Source: a bacterium
Lineage (GTDB): Bacteria > Margulisbacteria > Marinamargulisbacteria > UBA6595
DNA length: 7,377 nt
Reading direction: 5' to 3'
Assembly (NCBI GenBank): GCA_027621615.1
Contig: JAQCBC010000035.1
Location: 1 to 7,377, forward strand
The position numbers were made by a program, and so were the translations under genes. Below are positions 1-7,068 of the stretch, in pieces. Position 1 is the first letter of the stretch. Each line of letters starts with the position of its first letter. The notes below the pieces were generated by a model. The model was not told where the DNA came from and searched no databases. It worked only from the letters and a program-made list of their open reading frames with translations.

Positions 1-840
1 GGCGTATCGCCAATCGTGTCCCAGTCGATCGGTTACAAAGTTAATTAAAGACTCGGGTTTATTTAATGCCGATAGAATCGTTTTGACAATTGTTAAATTA
101 TCGCGTTCGCCATGTCCCCCAATGTTGTATATCTCGCCATCTTTTCCGGCAGTCATTACAGCGTGAATGGCACGGCAATGATCGGTCACATGCAACCAAT
201 CGCGGACATTGCTGCCATCGCCATACACCGGGAGGGATTGGTTAGCCAACGCGCGTTGAATCATTAAGGGAATTAGTTTTTCTGGAAATTGAAAGGGCCC
301 ATAATTATTGGAGCATCGGGTGACCCGGACGGGAAATCCAAAGGTTTTATAATACGCCAGGGCTACTAAATCTGAACTGGTTTTACTTGCGGCATAGGGG
401 CTGCTGGGGTTTAGGGGGCTGGTTTCGGTAAAATAGCCCGTCTGCGTTGAGCCATAGACCTCATCGGTTGAAATGTGAATAAATTGCTTGACAGAGTGTG
501 CCATGGCAACATCCAACAAGCATTGGGTGCCTAAAACATTGGTGGTTATAAAGGGGCTGCTGTCATGAATGCTGCGATCCACGTGCGATTCAGCTGCAAA
601 ATGCACCACGCAGTCAATGGGGTGGGCAAATATGCCAGTTAAAGCCGCACGATCCGTAATGCATGCATGATGAAAGTGATAGTTTGTGTTCGCCAAGTTG
701 TCTAAATTGGCTAGATTGCCGGCATAGGTAAGGGCGTCAACATTGTGAATCGTAATGTCTGGCCCATAGTGATTCGCTAAATAATGAATAAAATTGCTGC
801 CAATAAACCCGGCACCCCCGGTGACTAAAACATGCTTCAT
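1..840 (-). CDS. rmlB: dTDP-glucose 4,6-dehydratase RmlB, C-terminus cut by window edge
   Basis: Converts dTDP-D-glucose to dTDP-4-keto-6-deoxy-D-glucose, the second step of dTDP-L-rhamnose synthesis, in the cytoplasm. My translation of the minus strand from the ATG at 840 gives 280 uninterrupted codons to the window edge; the family is usually 340-360 residues, so roughly the last 60-80 are missing. Visible are the NAD-binding GGAGFIGS at residues 8-15, the HFAAESHVDRS segment at 80-90, the dehydratase-specific catalytic STDEVYG at 124-130 (Thr125, Asp126, Glu127), the SDR pair Tyr149/Lys153 in SPYAASK, the CSNNYGP segment near 176-182 and RDWLHV in the sugar-binding part. TDE together with YxxxK separates it from plain epimerases. 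Its start ATG overlaps the TGA of the upstream epimerase gene (ATGA, 837-840) and has a strong Shine-Dalgarno sequence, so the two are an operon and probably translationally coupled. All key residues seen are intact. Confidence 0.95.
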   Translation of the reverse strand, partial: MKHVLVTGGAGFIGSNFIHYLANHYGPDITIHNVDALTYAGNLANLDNLANTNYHFHHACITDRAALTGIFAHPIDCVVHFAAESHVDRSIHDSSPFITTNVLGTQCLLDVAMAHSVKQFIHISTDEVYGSTQTGYFTETSPLNPSSPYAASKTSSDLVALAYYKTFGFPVRVTRCSNNYGPFQFPEKLIPLMIQRALANQSLPVYGDGSNVRDWLHVTDHCRAIHAVMTAGKDGEIYNIGGHGERDNLTIVKTILSALNKPESLINFVTDRLGHDWRYA

Positions 841-1799
841 GACGCTACCTCCTGAGCCGTTAGCCAATCAATAAATTGTGGAATACCAATGTCTAAATTG
901 GTTCTGGGTGAATACCCATAGGTTCTGTTTGCATGGGTAATGTCTGCGTAGGTTTTATCCACATCCCCGGGTTGAGCTGGCAGTAAGTTTAGCTTGGCTG
1001 ACCGACCAACGGAGTGTTCTATTTTCTTAATTAAATCCAGTGTTGAAATTGTATCTGAATTGCCTAAATTAACAATGTCATAGGTATAATCGGATTCCCA
1101 AATTGCCACAATACCCGATACGATATCATCAATATACGTGTAATCGCGTTCGCAAAGGCCTTGGTTGTACACATCAATTGGGGTGCCAGACAATAGTGAC
1201 GCAGCAAATTTATGAATGGCCATTTCAGGCCGCTGTCGGGGGCCATACACGGTGAAAAAACGCAGGCAAGCGATTGGGATTTGATACAAGTGATGATAGG
1301 TATAGGCCAGTAGTTCACCTGCTTTTTTCGTGGCGGCATAGGGTGATATGGGGTGATCCACGGGGTCTGTTTCAGCAAAAGGAACTTTGTGATTGTTGCC
1401 ATACACGGACGAGGATGAGGCAAATAGAATTTTTTGAACACCGTGCATGCGCGCAGCTTCAAACAGGGTCATGGTACCGGTCAGATTCACATCTTGGTAT
1501 AACGCTGGATTTTGCAAAGATGGGCGAACCCCAGCCATAGCGGCCAAATGAATTACGGTATGAAACGGGGCGTCACTAAATGCACTAGAAACAGAATTGG
1601 CATCCCGAATATCCCCCCAAATGCATTGAAATTCAGGGTATCGATTCTTCAAATCCGCACAATTTTTTTGTTTAATGCTTGGGTCATAATAGTCATTAAA
1701 ATTATCCAAGCCAATGACTGAATGACCGGTACTTAAAAAGTACTCGCAAACGTGGGATCCAATGAACCCAGCAGCACCTGTAACCAAAATTCGAGTCAT
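837..1799 (-). CDS. NAD-dependent epimerase, UDP-glucuronate 4-epimerase type
   Basis: An extended short-chain dehydrogenase/reductase of 320 residues, the normal family length, most likely interconverting UDP-glucuronate and UDP-galacturonate for surface polysaccharide. The NAD-binding GAAGFIGS is at residues 8-15. LDNFNDYYDP at 31-40 and AGVRPS at 89-94 are typical of the GlcA 4-epimerase (CapI-like) branch. The catalytic Ser region ASSSSVYG is at 127-134, the Tyr154/Lys158 pair is in SPYAATK, FTVYGPRQRPEMAIHKF at 182-198 is the substrate-binding signature of this branch, and RDYTYIDD is at 218-225. Substrate assignment rests on branch motifs, so a related UDP-hexose or UDP-HexNAc epimerase is the alternative. 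It is the first gene of the operon with rmlB (4-nt overlap). The ATG at 1799 has no Shine-Dalgarno sequence; a -10-like element ends 9 nt before it, suggesting a leaderless or near-leaderless message. It is divergent from smpB across 70 bp. Confidence 0.9.
   Translation of the reverse strand: MTRILVTGAAGFIGSHVCEYFLSTGHSVIGLDNFNDYYDPSIKQKNCADLKNRYPEFQCIWGDIRDANSVSSAFSDAPFHTVIHLAAMAGVRPSLQNPALYQDVNLTGTMTLFEAARMHGVQKILFASSSSVYGNNHKVPFAETDPVDHPISPYAATKKAGELLAYTYHHLYQIPIACLRFFTVYGPRQRPEMAIHKFAASLLSGTPIDVYNQGLCERDYTYIDDIVSGIVAIWESDYTYDIVNLGNSDTISTLDLIKKIEHSVGRSAKLNLLPAQPGDVDKTYADITHANRTYGYSPRTNLDIGIPQFIDWLTAQEVAS
846..853 (-). promoter_or_regulatory. Ribosome binding site of rmlB
   Basis: Reading on the minus strand, AGGAGGTA lies 5 nt before the rmlB ATG (7 nt from the AGGAGG core). 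It is inside the last codons of the upstream epimerase gene. It confirms the rmlB start and is the strongest Shine-Dalgarno sequence I see in the window, in contrast to the promoter-proximal genes, which have none. Confidence 0.85.
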
Positions 1800-1808
1800 A
1801 GTATTTTA

Positions 1809-1837
1809 AGTGTACGGGATTGGCTTGCAATTGGTAA
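1809..1837 (-). promoter_or_regulatory. Candidate promoter of the epimerase-rmlB operon
   Basis: On the minus strand, TTACCA (1837-1832) and TACACT (1814-1809) are separated by 17 bp; each matches the sigma-70 consensus at 4 of 6 positions. The -10 ends 9 nt before the ATG at 1799, which would place the transcript start within about 3 nt of the start codon. An alternative pair is TTGCAA (1830-1825) with TAAAAT (1808-1803), spacing 16. Inferred from pattern only. Confidence 0.4.
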
Positions 1838-1861
1838 AGTCTCTAGTGTACTTTTTAGTAT
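1831..1861 (+). promoter_or_regulatory. Candidate promoter of smpB
   Basis: TTGGTA (1831-1836) and TAGTAT (1856-1861) with a 19-bp spacer lie on the plus strand in the 70-bp divergent region. The -10 ends 8 nt before the smpB ATG, so the predicted transcript would have a leader of 0-2 nt. The -35 is weak and the spacer long. The same stretch carries the opposing epimerase promoter, so the two would overlap and could compete for polymerase. Confidence 0.35.
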
Positions 1862-1869
1862 ATAAGACT

Positions 1870-2337
1870 ATGTCAAAAAAAAAAAGCGGCACGACGGCGC
1901 ATATCGCCAACAACAAAAAAGCGTACTTTAATTACACAATATTAAGTACGTATGAGGCAGGCATTGTATTGAGTGGGTGTGAAGTAAAATCAATTCGCAA
2001 TGGGCATATGAGTATTAAAGAAAGTTATGCGACGGTGATTCAAAATGAGTTGTGGTTGGTTGGCTGCCATATTAAGCCGTATGAGCATGCGAGTCATCAT
2101 CAACCGGATCCATTGCGGGATCGAAAATTATTGTTGCATCGCCACCAGATTAACCAGATAATGGCCAAAGTTGCCCAAAAGCGATTGACCGTGGTACCGT
2201 TGCGCGTCTATTGGGTTCGGCAACGGGTGAAGATTGAATTGGGCTTGGTTCAGTCTAAAAAATTATTCGACAAACGGGATGATCTTAAGCAAAAAGCAGT
2301 GAATCGCGATCTTGAACGCGAGCATAAGCCCCGGTAG
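1870..2337 (+). CDS. smpB: SsrA-binding protein SmpB
   Basis: A small basic protein that binds tmRNA (SsrA) and carries it to ribosomes stalled on non-stop messages, where trans-translation tags the peptide and frees the ribosome. From the ATG at 1870 it has 155 residues, the normal length. Visible are NKKAYFNY near 15-22, the tmRNA-binding LSGCEVKSIR at 34-43, GCHIKPYEHAS at 65-75, DPLRDRKLLLH at 80-90 and KIELGLVQSKKLFDKR at 121-136, then a lysine/arginine-rich tail that becomes helical in the mRNA channel of stalled ribosomes. The family usually has glycine where Ser129 lies (GKK becomes SKK). An upstream in-frame GTG at 1810 would add 20 unconserved residues and is not used here. There is no Shine-Dalgarno sequence, but there is a -10-like TAGTAT 8 nt upstream. 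Codons 2-6 contain a run of 11 A. wecB follows within 6 nt. Confidence 0.96.
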   Translation: MSKKKSGTTAHIANNKKAYFNYTILSTYEAGIVLSGCEVKSIRNGHMSIKESYATVIQNELWLVGCHIKPYEHASHHQPDPLRDRKLLLHRHQINQIMAKVAQKRLTVVPLRVYWVRQRVKIELGLVQSKKLFDKRDDLKQKAVNRDLEREHKPR

Positions 2338-2343
2338 TTGATT

Positions 2344-3438
2344 GTGAAGCTGCTTATTATTTTTGGTACCCGTCCCGAGCTCATTAAACTGGCGCCTATT
2401 ATTGCAGTGGCAAGCACATACCCAACAGTTGTCACGCATGTATGCTTTACGGGGCAGCATCCGGATATGGTTCGGCCTTTGGCAGCGGCACTGGATGTTC
2501 CAATTCATACTCAGCTTGAATTGCGAGACACGCATGGGGATTTGTCATGCTTAAGTACACAATTAATTGAAAACCTAAAGCCCGTTATGGCACAAGAAAT
2601 GCCTGATTTTTGCATGGTTCAGGGGGACACAACCAGTGCGCTATGCGGGGCGTTATCTGCATTTTATCACCGCATTCCGGTGGTGCATGTCGAGGCTGGG
2701 CTTCGGTCCGGGAGTATGTATGAGCCATTTCCAGAAGAAATGAATCGCCGATTAATGACCCAGCTAGCAAGTATCCATTTTGCACCAACGGAGCACGATG
2801 CTCAAAATTTGCGTGCTTCGGGGATTGTGGCGCATGTGGTTACGGTGGGCAATACGGTTGTGGATGCTGTTTTGAATATTCAGGCGAATCAACCCAAAGC
2901 ATGTTTGGATTTTCCAGTATTGGTGCCGGATAAACGAACCCTGGTGGTGACCTGCCATCGGCGTGAAAACTGGGGTGATGGTCTAAGTAAGCTGTGCGAT
3001 GCATTGAAAGTGCTAGTCAACACACAGCCAGTTCAGATCGTATTTGTGTGTCATGCTAACCCGGCACTACAGGCCCAGATTCACGCCTGCTTGGATGGCT
3101 GTTCGGCCATTCACGTCGTACCCCCGATGATGTATCCAATGTTTATTCAGTTAATGCAAGTGTCGGATATAATTATTACGGATTCGGGTGGTATTCAGGA
3201 AGAAGCTCCGGTGTTGGGCAAGCCTGTCATGGTCTTTCGCAATACAACTGAGCGTATTCAGGGTATTCAGTCGGGGCAAGCGCAGTGTGTATCTGCGGAT
3301 ACTTTGGTTCAAAGAGTAACAAATGTAATGAATAATGCTGATTTGTATCGAACAATGTCAAAACAGAAATCGTTGTATGGTGACGGCAAAGCTTCCCAGC
3401 GAATAATCGATTATTTGCAATCGCTTATTAAAGCTTAA
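2344..3438 (+). CDS. wecB: UDP-N-acetylglucosamine 2-epimerase (non-hydrolysing), WecB
   Basis: Interconverts UDP-GlcNAc and UDP-ManNAc in the cytoplasm, feeding ManNAc or ManNAcA into surface polysaccharide. From the GTG at 2344 the protein is 364 residues and starts MKLLIIFGTRPELIK, aligning without offset to the E. coli family start (MKVLTVFGTRPEAIK). A TTG at 2338, directly abutting the smpB stop, is an alternative adding two residues. Active-site positions known in this family are present: Lys15, Asp95 in QGDTTS, Glu117 in HVEAGLRSG, Glu131 and Arg135 in PFPEEMNRR, His205 in CHRRENWG, and DSGGIQEEAP at 280-289 for UDP binding. The C-terminal LYGDGKASQRI is also typical. No wecC-like dehydrogenase is adjacent. 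Only 6 nt separate it from smpB and no clear Shine-Dalgarno sequence is seen, so translation probably depends on re-initiation after smpB. It is convergent with the next gene. Confidence 0.95.
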   Translation: MKLLIIFGTRPELIKLAPIIAVASTYPTVVTHVCFTGQHPDMVRPLAAALDVPIHTQLELRDTHGDLSCLSTQLIENLKPVMAQEMPDFCMVQGDTTSALCGALSAFYHRIPVVHVEAGLRSGSMYEPFPEEMNRRLMTQLASIHFAPTEHDAQNLRASGIVAHVVTVGNTVVDAVLNIQANQPKACLDFPVLVPDKRTLVVTCHRRENWGDGLSKLCDALKVLVNTQPVQIVFVCHANPALQAQIHACLDGCSAIHVVPPMMYPMFIQLMQVSDIIITDSGGIQEEAPVLGKPVMVFRNTTERIQGIQSGQAQCVSADTLVQRVTNVMNNADLYRTMSKQKSLYGDGKASQRIIDYLQSLIKA

Positions 3439-3442
3439 CGCC

Positions 3443-4159
3443 TTAGTCTTGGCTCCTGAGTTTGGCTAATAACCGAAGAATTTCGATATACAACCAGATT
3501 AAGGTGACCATAAGCCCGAAAGCACTGAACCACTCCATGTAATCCGGAGCGCCTTGCGCAACACCTTGTTCAATGAAATCAAAGTCCATGACAAGATTTA
3601 ATGCCGCAATCACCACAACAACTAAACTAAATACAATACTGAAGGGCCCCGATGTGCTTAAAAACGACACACCAAAAAAACCCAGTATAAATTGGGCTAA
3701 ATAGACAATACAGATTCCTCCGGTTGCAGCGACAATACCCAGTTTAAAGTTTTCAGTGGCACGAATGAATCCAGATTGATAAGCGCCCAATAAGGCAAAC
3801 AAAGTGCCAGCCGTTAAAGCAACGGCTTGCACAACAATGCCCGGATATGTTGCTTCAAACAATGCTGATGTGGAACCTAAAAAAAGCCCTTGAGATACGG
3901 CGTACAGAGGGGCTGTAATGGGAGACCAGTGTTTTTTAAATACGGTTACAAGGGCAATGATAAATCCACCGATAGCGCCTAAGCCAGCCAATGCTCCAAT
4001 GGACTGGCTCCCCCAGCTCCAATAACCAGAGACTAGAAGTAGTAGCAATAGAATCCCCGTTTTTTGTACGGTTCCTGTCAACGTCATGACACGATTGGAC
4101 ACGCGCTCCAAATCTTTAAATGAACGGCTGGTTAAGGCTGGATTCGATGATTTTAACAT
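3443..4159 (-). CDS. Bax inhibitor-1/YccA family integral membrane protein
   Basis: A 238-residue inner-membrane protein of the bacterial Bax-inhibitor-1-like (TMBIM/YccA) family. Approximate hydrophobic segments are at 34-50, 54-74, 82-100, 107-126, 138-162, 172-190 and 209-231, giving seven helices. The short polar N-terminus SSNPALTSRSF followed by MTLTGTVQKTG (25-35) is characteristic, as is the C-terminal block ALNLVMDFDFIEQG...GAPDYMEWFSAFGLMVTLIWLYIEIL (186-227). The conserved acidic residues Asp192/Asp194 and Glu197 lie near the sixth helix; in studied relatives such acids bear on pH-gated Ca2+ leak. In E. coli, YccA modulates the FtsH protease; whether this protein does so is unknown. 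It starts at the ATG at 4159 without a Shine-Dalgarno sequence and lies 30 nt downstream of the SNF2 gene on the same strand. A promoter overlapping the SNF2 stop suggests independent transcription. Its stop codon is 4 nt from that of wecB. Confidence 0.93.
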   Translation of the reverse strand: MLKSSNPALTSRSFKDLERVSNRVMTLTGTVQKTGILLLLLLVSGYWSWGSQSIGALAGLGAIGGFIIALVTVFKKHWSPITAPLYAVSQGLFLGSTSALFEATYPGIVVQAVALTAGTLFALLGAYQSGFIRATENFKLGIVAATGGICIVYLAQFILGFFGVSFLSTSGPFSIVFSLVVVVIAALNLVMDFDFIEQGVAQGAPDYMEWFSAFGLMVTLIWLYIEILRLLAKLRSQD

Positions 4160-4168
4160 AGTAATTAG

Positions 4169-4198
4169 ATACTAACGAAACCCGCAATGTTATGTCAA
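4169..4198 (-). promoter_or_regulatory. Promoter of the Bax inhibitor-like gene, overlapping the SNF2 stop
   Basis: On the minus strand there is a perfect -35 TTGACA (4198-4193) inside the last SNF2 codons, an 18-bp spacer, then TAGTAT (4174-4169; 4 of 6 consensus). The -10 ends 9 nt before the ATG at 4159, predicting a leader of about 2-3 nt. This matches the missing Shine-Dalgarno sequence and lets the membrane-protein gene be expressed apart from the SNF2 gene. Confidence 0.55.
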
Positions 4199-6961
4199 CA
4201 AGACTTTTTCAATCTCATGCATATCAATAGTTTTTTCGGTTGCAGAATCTGCATTAACAATCTGATTTAGCAGGTTTCGCTTTTCTTCTTGCAGTTCTAA
4301 TATTTTTTCCTCAATGGTTCCTTCTGTAATCAGCTTGTAAATAATGACTTTATTTTTTTGCCCCATACGATGAACACGGTCTGTAGCCTGTGATTCAGCA
4401 GCGGGGTTCCACCACGGGTCAAAATGAATAACATAATCCGCAGCGGTTAAATTGATGCCCACACCACCCGCTTTGAGTGATATTAAAAATACTGTAGGGT
4501 CTTGAGTATTTTGAAATCGCTGGACAGCTTCGTTGCGTTTTTTTCCGGTTACGGTACCATCAATTCGCTCAAAGGGCAGGTTTTCAATGGTCAACCAATC
4601 TTGAATAAAATCCAGCATTTTGGCAAATTGGCTAAACACGACCAGCTTATGCCCTTCTGCTAAAATGTCTCGGATGTATTCTTTGCCTAGGTCAAATTTC
4701 GCGGATTCGATATTGCGTTGATTAAATTCGGATAATAATCCGGGGTGAATGCACACTTGTCGCAATTTTAATAATGCGCTTAGCATATTCAAATAATTGG
4801 ATTTGCCATCTTGGGTTCGAATGCCTTGTTTAACGGTTTTTAAAACAGTTTGATAGAGTTGCTGTTGTGGTTCAGACAGTGGGCATTTTAATACAATTTC
4901 AGTTTTTTCAGGCAGTGAATCCAAAACTTCCTGTGTTTCACGGCGCAAAATAAATGGGCTTACTTTAATTTTAATTTGTTTGGCTTTGTTGGTTTTAAAG
5001 GCATTTTCAAATTGGCGCAATGTTCCCAAATAATTGGGGAGTGTAAAATCAAATAAATTCCACAAATCTTGAATGTTATTTTCAATTGGGGTTCCGGTCA
5101 TGGCAAGTCTAAACGTTCCTTGAATCGTTTTAATGGCTTTGGATAATTTTGTGGCGGGGTTTTTGATGTATTGCGCTTCATCCACTAAGACGCATTCAAA
5201 TTGAATGGGTTGAAGCGCTTGGATGTCATTTTTCACAATTCCGAATGATGTAATAACAATATCGTAGCGTTTGATTGATTTTAGATACTCCTGCCGATCC
5301 GCACCCGCGTAAATCAATACTTTATGTTTGGGCAAAAACTTTTTGATTTCTTCAGACCAATTGTAAATGACGTTCGTTGGGCCAATAACTAAATGTGGGT
5401 GCTTGCTATTGAGCTGGCTAATAAAGGCCAAGGTCTGAATGGTTTTCCCCAAGCCCATATCATCGGCCAATACCCCCCCCAATTGATTGCTATACAGGTA
5501 ATGAATCCAGTTTAAGCCAAATTGCTGATAATCGCGCAGTTTTCCATGGAATCCTGGTCCGGTTGGAATATCGGTCATGGTTTGTAGGGTATTAATTTTT
5601 TCAATTAGTGCATCACTAGAGTGATCCGAACCAACGGTATCCGTTTGTGAAATGAGGGCGGTGACCTCGGATTCACTAAATTGTACATTGCCGGTGAGGG
5701 CGCCCATGTCAGTTAGCGTTTGCAAATCCGATTGTGTTTTTTCAGACAATTTAATATAGCCGTTTTTGGTCGAAATATAGCCTTGGTTTTCAACCATCAT
5801 GGTGGCAATTTCATGGAGTGCAAACTCTTCATCCATAATTTTGCACGATGGTTTATACTGAAACCACTTATTTTTTTTGTCTTGCTCTAACACGAATTCT
5901 AACGATAAGGGGGTGTCATCAAAGGTCATGTCATCGATATGAGATTCGATTATCCAGTTTTCAGATTCTAATGTTGGGATAATTTTGTCCATAAAGTCAC
6001 GAATTGCACTTGGGTTGTCAAGCAAAAAAGGGACCTCCGTTTCAATGAACAGTGCCATGAGCCGATCTTGATGATTTTTTTCAATGTCCAATTGACGCGG
6101 CACGGTTGACTTTTTAGTTCGGGGGTCGGCGCTTTGTGGATCGTCTTGGGGGTCGATAATTGTGCCATTGTAGCTGTATTTTAAAATAGGCGTTAGGGCT
6201 GTGTCGGCCATCGTTAGGGTCAAGTGCGCTTTGGGAGCCATGTTATCCAACTTAAATGAATTAATGTCTACATTCACAACCCAATCTACGCTGTGAGAAT
6301 GGGGCTTGTATACTTGTTCAATTAATGAAAAGGCATCATTGTTATGCAAATATTGACGTTGCTTAGTTAGAAATTTAATAATAAACAAGACCAAGTGCAG
6401 GGATGTATCTAAGACAACCGTTCCGTTGCAAAAAAATGTAATGTCGGGTTTGTCATAAATGACAACACTGAAGTAAGGATCGTTGGCAAATTGAGACCAG
6501 TTTTTCATTTCACAGCAAAGGGCGGAGTTTTGTTGATTCAAATGAATAGTTAGGGGTAATTGGTCCGAAAAAATCAATTCAGATTCAATGTTTTTTTTGC
6601 GCCAATAGGCCGTGATTTGGTTGTCATAAATATGCTTAAATAGTAAGCGTTGATCGGCGGGCTGATCAATCATCGCACACGGCTTCCCATTGCGTTGAGC
6701 GGATTTTATAATTTTACTTAGTAGAAAAGAAAATTTGATATCATTATCATCCAAATCAGCTTCGTGTTTGTATAAAAATGATAAAAACGCTTCTTTATCA
6801 ATTGGAACGGGTTCGTCGTTCCAGCGTATTTTGATATAAATAATCGGTTGGTTTCGTCTAAAAACGAACGATAACATAAAACAAATTCGTGCTTTCATTA
6901 GTGTAATTGATGACCTCTGTTGTAATGCTTCCATAGATACCCAACGAAGCAAAGTATGCAT
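4190..6961 (-). CDS. SNF2-family DEAD/DEAH-box helicase-like ATPase
   Basis: A 923-residue Swi2/Snf2 (RapA/Rad54-like, superfamily 2) ATPase, presumably a double-stranded DNA translocase; its cellular role is unknown. The ATPase core is complete. It has LRDYQQFGLNW (475-485), Walker A DDMGLGKTIQ (500-509), motif Ia IGPTNVIYNW (526-535), Walker B DEAQ (594-597), motif III MTGTPIEN (621-628), ILRRETQEVL (671-680), motif IV VVFSQF (774-779), motif V LKAGGVGINLTAAD (829-842) and motif VI QATDRVHRMGQ (858-868). Residues about 26-460 resemble in position the bacterial SNF2-associated N-terminal region, but I see no SWIM zinc finger (CxC...CxH). A TGA two codons upstream makes the ATG at 6961 the farthest possible start. 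Met10 (6934) and Met22 (6898) are alternatives, and none has a good Shine-Dalgarno sequence. A G8 tract encodes residues 494-497, just before Walker A. No methylase, nuclease or other partner gene is adjacent. Confidence 0.93.
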   Translation of the reverse strand: MHTLLRWVSMEALQQRSSITLMKARICFMLSFVFRRNQPIIYIKIRWNDEPVPIDKEAFLSFLYKHEADLDDNDIKFSFLLSKIIKSAQRNGKPCAMIDQPADQRLLFKHIYDNQITAYWRKKNIESELIFSDQLPLTIHLNQQNSALCCEMKNWSQFANDPYFSVVIYDKPDITFFCNGTVVLDTSLHLVLFIIKFLTKQRQYLHNNDAFSLIEQVYKPHSHSVDWVVNVDINSFKLDNMAPKAHLTLTMADTALTPILKYSYNGTIIDPQDDPQSADPRTKKSTVPRQLDIEKNHQDRLMALFIETEVPFLLDNPSAIRDFMDKIIPTLESENWIIESHIDDMTFDDTPLSLEFVLEQDKKNKWFQYKPSCKIMDEEFALHEIATMMVENQGYISTKNGYIKLSEKTQSDLQTLTDMGALTGNVQFSESEVTALISQTDTVGSDHSSDALIEKINTLQTMTDIPTGPGFHGKLRDYQQFGLNWIHYLYSNQLGGVLADDMGLGKTIQTLAFISQLNSKHPHLVIGPTNVIYNWSEEIKKFLPKHKVLIYAGADRQEYLKSIKRYDIVITSFGIVKNDIQALQPIQFECVLVDEAQYIKNPATKLSKAIKTIQGTFRLAMTGTPIENNIQDLWNLFDFTLPNYLGTLRQFENAFKTNKAKQIKIKVSPFILRRETQEVLDSLPEKTEIVLKCPLSEPQQQLYQTVLKTVKQGIRTQDGKSNYLNMLSALLKLRQVCIHPGLLSEFNQRNIESAKFDLGKEYIRDILAEGHKLVVFSQFAKMLDFIQDWLTIENLPFERIDGTVTGKKRNEAVQRFQNTQDPTVFLISLKAGGVGINLTAADYVIHFDPWWNPAAESQATDRVHRMGQKNKVIIYKLITEGTIEEKILELQEEKRNLLNQIVNADSATEKTIDMHEIEKVLLT

Positions 6962-7023
6962 GATTCAATACGGCTACCGATTTAGCTGAGTTGGCATGAA
7001 TTCAACTTAAATAAACACCCATC

Positions 7024-7035
7024 TAAAAAGACGCT
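7024..7035 (+). repeat. 12-bp copy of the tRNA-Trp 3' flank
   Basis: TAAAAAGACGCT here is identical to 7339-7350, just downstream of the tRNA-Trp gene. Half of it is A-rich, so chance similarity is possible, but it joins a second partial match to the same flank at 7151-7170. Confidence 0.45.
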
Positions 7036-7068
7036 AAACAATGCATAGCTTACACTTCGACAAATATG

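Noticed and set aside
1274..1721. Plus-strand open frames inside the epimerase gene
   Set aside because: They lie opposite a well-conserved SDR enzyme and lack any family signature.
1810..1869. N-terminal extension of SmpB from a GTG at 1810
   Set aside because: The added 20 residues do not fit the family, and the ATG at 1870 gives the normal length; the stretch is better read as promoter DNA.
2263..2535. Minus-strand open frames opposite smpB and wecB
   Set aside because: They are shadows of strongly conserved plus-strand genes and encode no recognisable protein.
3440..3466. Hairpin CTTAG/CTGAG between the convergent genes as a terminator
   Set aside because: The stem is only 5 bp with a G-T pair and a 9-nt loop, and no T-run follows on either strand.
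4190..6961. SNF2 gene as part of a DISARM-like or other defence island
   Set aside because: No methylase, nuclease, phospholipase-D-like or other partner gene lies in the window; its neighbours look like housekeeping genes.
6987..7009. Inverted repeat TGAGTTG/CAACTTA in the SNF2 leader as an operator or riboswitch
   Set aside because: It is seven pairs including a G-T, with no known riboswitch core; this can arise by chance in AT-rich DNA.
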